Under the pieces are notes generated by a model. The model made no database searches and was not told the origin of the DNA. It saw only the letters and a list, made by a program, of their open reading frames with translations. A program made the translations under genes and the position numbers. DNA of 64,000 bases, from positions 244,153-308,152 of the forward strand of contig ML996697.1 in the NCBI GenBank assembly GCA_010356995.1, written 5' to 3'. Position 1 is the first letter of the stretch. Each line of letters starts with the position of its first letter. This DNA comes from Trichodelitschia bisporula. Lineage: Eukaryota > Ascomycota > Dothideomycetes > Phaeotrichales > Phaeotrichaceae. Of this stretch, positions 59,539-64,000 are shown piece after piece.

Positions 59539-59669
59539 GAGCGATGATGGGTGGGTGATACGACGTGCAGCAGTTAGATGCTCTCTGTTGGTAGGGGGGG
59601 GAGGTGGGAGGGGGATTGGGAGAGATGGGATAGATCAGCAGAGCAGGAGGATTTGAGGAGATGGGATTG

Positions 59670-59815
59670 AAGGAGAAGAAGCTGAAGAAGCTGAAGAAGC
59701 TGAAGAAGCCGAAGAAGCTGAAGAGGAAGAGGAAGAGGAAGAAGCTGAAGAAGCTGAAGAGGAAGAGGAAGAAGCTGGAGAAGCTGATGAGGAAGAGGAA
59801 GAGGAAGAAGAAGAA
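59670..59815 (+). repeat. Purine-rich tandem repeat, GAAGCTGAA / GAGGAAGAA units
   Basis: About 145 bp built of 9-bp units such as aagaagctg and aagaggaag, with almost no pyrimidine on the + strand beyond the C and T of gctg. On the PKA-R sense strand this is a polypyrimidine tract. It is open in several frames only because of its composition. Confidence 0.85.
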
Positions 59816-61088
59816 TAAGGGCAAGGGACGAAGAAGAAGAGCTTAGATAGTGGGTCGCTCCTCTCTCCTTTAGCTTTCTCTGTGCAGTCGGTGTGTCTTT
59901 GCTTCTCCGTATGGAGGGTGTGTACGGATGTGTGTCTTTGCTTGTCTCTGCTCCCTTCGCCCTCCTCAACTATTTTGTTGCACTCGAGTCTCGCAACAAA
60001 GACACTTTAGGCGCAAGGAAGAGGGTACGATTGGCGAAGCTGCAACAGCGAGGGGAAGGGAAAGCGGTGACAGTTGACCCGCGTGGCTTGGAACGTGAAG
60101 GTGCGTCACTAGATTTGAAGGAAAGCTTCGACCCTTTCTTCTCTTCTACTTTCCCGCTCTCTTCCACATACGGTACAAGTCCAGCCGCTAAGGGAAAGGA
60201 AGCAAGGACACCAAAAAAAGAGGCGGCGACAGGCGGAAGGTGGAAGTGCGTGAAATGCGGGGCGGCGACTTCTAGAAGCGGTCGAGAGGCCTTCGAGAAA
60301 GTGACCCGTGCGCAGCTTTCGGGAGTTGCGCTCCCGTCATCGGCCAATGATCTCCATCACCCAATCTTTCCTTCCCCTCCAAAAGCAGGGCCGGCCAACA
60401 GCCAAACAGGGTCAACAGGTCCGTGCGCCTTACCTCGCAGATCTGCTTGCCGTCATTGCGAAGGGCTGATGACAAAAGTCCTGTCACCCCCCGGCGACTA
60501 GACCTCTGCCAAAATTTGGAGGAGGGAGGGCATGACTTTTTCAGGTAGCCTTTAGCCCTTGATACCTCTCATCCCACCCCACTCTACCCTACCGCCCAAG
60601 GGCTAGGTAAAAAATAAGTCGTGTCACCGCCTACCTGGCTGTTGTTAGAGGCCACCGACGCATGGGCGACACGACTTTTTACTTCGCCCTGCGCAGCTGT
60701 TTGCCCATGCATAGGCACCAGGCACCGGACGAGTACGGGAATGCGAATTGAGACACACAGGAACACTGGCACGCAAGCATACATAGACACACATAGTACA
60801 TCACAAGAAATTGGAAGAATTATCTATGTTGGCTTCTCCAGTGTCTGTAGGTACATGCAATCCATCAGAGCAGGTTGCCCCCCCAGGTGTATGTCGCATC
60901 CCCGGTCCACCAGACGCCCGTATTCTAGCACCCGGGTATACAACTAGAAGTACCCCCCGAACGCCAGACCCGCAATCAACTAAAACCCTGCCATGTCATA
61001 CATTCCCATCGTTCGGAAATAGCCCACGAATTGCGCCGTATGTCAAAGAACAGATGCAACCTCCAGCGCGTTCAGAAAAGCAAACAAA

Positions 61089-64000
61089 CTACTCGTAACC
61101 ATCCATCTCCATCCAGTCCGGCGTCATGTCAGCCAGAACCTGTTCCAGGCGCTCTCTAATATCTCCAATCAGCCGGTTCCGATCCCACACTCCACGACCC
61201 TTCCAGATGGCGTTCATCAAACCAGCGTGGAGGCGCTCTAGCTGCTCCACGGTGAATTCGTCGGTACGCGAGACCAACTCAGCACGGAGCTCGGCAAGAG
61301 CAAGGTCGTCAACAATGAACGGCGGAGGCTCGACAACTGTCTGCGGCTCAACCGGAGCAGGCGGCCCCAGTCCCGCAGCAGAGGGAGCTGGGTTCAGAAT
61401 TGCGTCTATGTTCGAAACGTGGCCAGGCGGAGGCCCAACGGCAGGCGCAGTCGATGTAGGAGGTGCAAATGCCGTGATGCCCGGAGGCAGGTGCGAGGTG
61501 CGAGCGTGAGGCGGAAGCGCGGGCACCGAGAACGCCTGCTGAGAGTTGCCAGGCTGCGACTGCGAAGACGTGTGCTGAGTCGAGGGGATTTCTGTTTCGC
61601 GGTAATTAGCATTCTTGCAGGAATGTATCAAAGACCTGTGACATACCGTATCCGTCACCGGCACTACCGCTACCAGCACTATCACCGAGTGTCTCACGAC
61701 GGAAGCGGCTATCTGCAGAATCTTGCTGCGTGTCTGGCAACTGGCTGCCGCTGCCACGCGACAATTTCCCAAGCACAGAGAAGTCAGGGAACTCGCGGCC
61801 CTGCGTGCCATTCGTGCTCGTCTTCTGGGCTGAATTGCTCGTCGTCGTGCTCGCACTGTTGAGGTAATCGCCGGCATTGGTGCCCGGGGCCATCTTCTCC
61901 AGAGCGCTGCGCTGGCTCAAGCCGAAGCCGCCTGGATGTTCAGGCTGCGATGGGTAATGCACCCCGTTGCTGCCGTTGGATAAGCGAGGAGGTGTGGTAA
62001 GGTCGTGTTGTGCGGTGGGGGCCGCCTGAGTCGAAGGTCCAGCTGCGCCATCCGCCGTGTCAACCGCTGTGCCTAAGACAGCCTGCATCTGTTTCTCTGC
62101 CTTGCTCTGGTCCGACTTAGCCTTGCGACGCTCCTGCTCGCGGGCCCACATCTCCTCGCAGTCGGCGAAGAAGCCTGGGTTCTGAGTGTCAAGAAGATGA
62201 AGATCGAGTTCCACAGCACTCAACAGTTCTTCGCCTTTGTAAAAACGATCGGCATCCCCTATCGTCTGTGCATCTTTGACCATTTGCTTGATCTCTGTGA
62301 AGAAATCCTGCGGGCGCAAGTAGTGGCCGACGGCAATACGGCGTTCAATTAACGTGAGGTCGATGTTGTAAAACTTCTTCCCACTCTCCACGTGTCTAAC
62401 CATTGGGGTATTGTGCTTGTCAACATCATGCTCCCAAGGGCGATGTATGTTCTGCTCCGCGCGCTGGGTCGAATCAAGGTCAGTGGAGAGCTGGGCTGGA
62501 TCACTCTCCGCATAAAGGTATTCAAATTCCTTGTTGTCGATGACCGTGGTGCGGAACTTTTTGAATCGATTCTTCAGATGGTCCAGAAGTGGAGCGAGCG
62601 AGACCTTGAGGCGGATCATCGTCTTCCGGTCCTTCGCCTTGAATGCCCTAGTGTCTTCCTTGGAGGGACCCTCAGCGACAACGGGCTCAGGAGCGAACGG
62701 AAGAACATCTAGTTTGCGCTTCTTGCGGCTGTTCTCGTCGGGGAAGTCTGACGGACGCTTCCGAATGTACTCGACAACGGTTTCGAAAAACTCTTGGCGG
62801 CAGTGCTCGTCCGGTTTCTCGATATGGAAGACGTTCTGCTTCGCAAAGCCGAAAAGATCGCGCATCATTTGCCGGTTGATAGGCTCATCTGCATCAGCTT
62901 CCATAAGACCCAAGAGCATGACCGGATCGTTGGGCTTGAGGCTAGCAAGAAGTGACCTGAAGATTTTGATGACGTTTGGCGGCAGAGCCTCATACCACAC
63001 ATTGACGTCGGGAATGAAGATGACGCTCGGCTTCTGACGGCGAACTTCCTTGAAGAGCTGGACGACGGCAGCTTCCGGATTGAGAGACGCATCTTCCATG
63101 ATGGTCGGCAGTGCAAAGCTTTGTACGAAGATATGCTCGAATTGATGTAGTAGAGCCGCCGCAATGTGTTGCTGTCCCATACCCCGAGCACCCTTGATGA
63201 GCATGCGAGGACGGAAGATGCGAGCCCGGTCGAACTTGCTCTGGATCATGTGTTTCTCAAAGCGGCCAGTTTCACTCCGATCATCGTACATGGCATTTTC
63301 GAGAGCTGTACGGGGGGCCTTTGTCGGCAGCATGTCCTCGAGAATGGTACACAGCTGTTTGAAGGGGTAGCGAAGAAGAGGTTGTACGGCCTCCGGAAGG
63401 GGCTCGGCTGAGCTGATTGCAGCACGAGCTGAAGATGGAACGATCTTGTTCACCGAAGTCATGAAGTCCGTGGCCAGAACTTTGATCTTGGAAGGATCGA
63501 TCAGGAGCTTCTTGTTCGAAGTGTAAATCTGAGGGAATGTCCCCTGAACGGCGTTGAGAGCTGCTTCAGTGCATAGAGCACGCAGGTCAGCGCCTCCATA
63601 GCCCTTGGTCATCTCGGCTAGCTGATCCTTCAGTTCTGGCTTGAGCGGAGGGTCCCAGTGTTTCGTGTTGATCTCAATGATAGAGCGTCGAGCAACCGTG
63701 TCAGGGAGCGGGAAGTAAAACTCACGGTCGAAACGACCGGGGCGACGCAGAGCCGGATCGACGGAGTCGGGGCGATTGGTGGCGCCGATAACAATGACCT
63801 GGCCACGGCCATCAAGACCATCCATGAGAGCGAGAAGAGTGGCGACGATCGATGCATGCGTCTGGTCTGACTTGGACGAGCGTGTCGGGGCGATGCCGTC
63901 TATTTCATCAAAGAAGATGATGCTCGGCTGAGTACGGCGCGCTTCCTCGAAGAGCATCTTGAGTTGTCGCTCTGCTTCGCCGACCCACTTGCTGAGCGTA
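61089..64000 (-). CDS. YTA7: YTA7/ATAD2-type AAA ATPase with bromodomain (N-terminus beyond window)
   Basis: A hexameric chromatin ATPase that acts on histone H3-H4 and nucleosome density. Two exons are visible (64000-61647, open at the right edge, and 61591-61089; 55-bp intron, phase 1), about 950 residues. The first AAA domain enters at TLSKWVGEAERQLK, with Walker B IIFFDEIDGIAP, sensor IGATNRPDSVDPAL and Arg fingers RRPGRFDREF. The second AAA domain is degenerate (Walker A position reads KGARGMGQQHIA; Walker B position VIFIPDVNVW), as is usual in this family. A bromodomain follows (LAPLLDHLKNRFKKFRTTVI ... IERRIAVGHYLRPQDFFTEI). The tail is disordered and Ser/Gln/Pro-rich, ending in a conserved helical C-terminal block (FTVEQLERLHAGLMNAIWKG ... 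MTPDWMEMDGYE). Confidence 0.93.

Larger units (their letters stand above)
58887..61088. other. Intergenic, 2.2 kb, repeat-rich PKA-R upstream region
   Basis: It lies upstream of the PKA regulatory subunit and downstream of YTA7. It includes G-rich/C-rich patches next to the PKA-R ATG, a CAG run, a long purine-only tract (59670-59815) and a TACACAC-like stretch near 60750-60800. No supported gene was found; the longer open frames here are low-complexity and motif-free. Confidence 0.45.

Overview
The window looks like a chromosome piece of a filamentous ascomycete (Pezizomycotina). It is GC-rich. Almost every gene is split by short introns of about 43-60 bp, often with a CTAAC/CTGAC-like branch site just before the AG. 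The gene content is typical of moulds: cutinase, class III chitin synthase, a GT2 hyphal polysaccharide synthase, a CnjB-type zinc-knuckle protein, neutral ceramidase and a Zn2Cys6 regulator. Exon boundaries below were placed by hand from splice signals, reading-phase continuity and family alignment from memory; no database search was run.

Layout. 1-5 kb: the tail of a lysine-rich nuclear-type protein (+), RNA polymerase III subunit RPC9 (+) and a secreted cutinase (+). 7.4-10 kb: the SNF1/AMPK catalytic kinase (+). 10.5-13.5 kb: a 12-knuckle CCHC protein and a small SAM methyltransferase (both -). 15-22.4 kb: class III chitin synthase and a second GT2 enzyme, head to tail (+). 22.7-29 kb: a cytochrome P450 and a class I cAMP phosphodiesterase (both -). 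29-34.3 kb: a gene-poor stretch of about 5 kb. 34.3-35.1 kb: a divergent RPB6-like gene (+), the least expected item. 35.5-40.4 kb: S-formylglutathione hydrolase and the tRNA exportin LOS1 (+). 41-42.7 kb: a Ser/Thr-rich, repeat-bearing probable surface protein with a duplicated exon-intron unit. 42.9-51.4 kb: an acyl-CoA ligase (-), acyl-CoA oxidase (+), Zn2Cys6 regulator (+) and crotonase (+). 51.9-55.2 kb: splicing factor BCAS2/SPF27 (-) and neutral ceramidase (+), divergent. 55.7-56.9 kb: a secreted Cys-rich orphan (+). 57.5-58.9 kb: the PKA regulatory subunit (-). 61.1-64 kb: the C-terminal part of the YTA7/ATAD2 AAA-bromodomain ATPase (-), running off the right end.

How the genes fit together. 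The 42.9-51.4 kb block reads as a small peroxisomal fatty-acyl activation and beta-oxidation cluster. The ligase and the oxidase both end in AKL (PTS1) and the crotonase ends in AKI. A Zn2Cys6 regulator sits between them, and the promoters of the ligase/oxidase pair and of the crotonase carry CCTCGG/CCGAGG, the element known for fungal FarA/Ctf1 fatty-acid regulators. One copy also lies upstream of the cutinase. SNF1, the cAMP phosphodiesterase and the PKA regulatory subunit are nutrient-signalling genes on the same segment. The two GT2 synthases are a cell-wall pair. The rest are housekeeping genes.

No virus-like element, rRNA, convincing tRNA or CRISPR array was seen.
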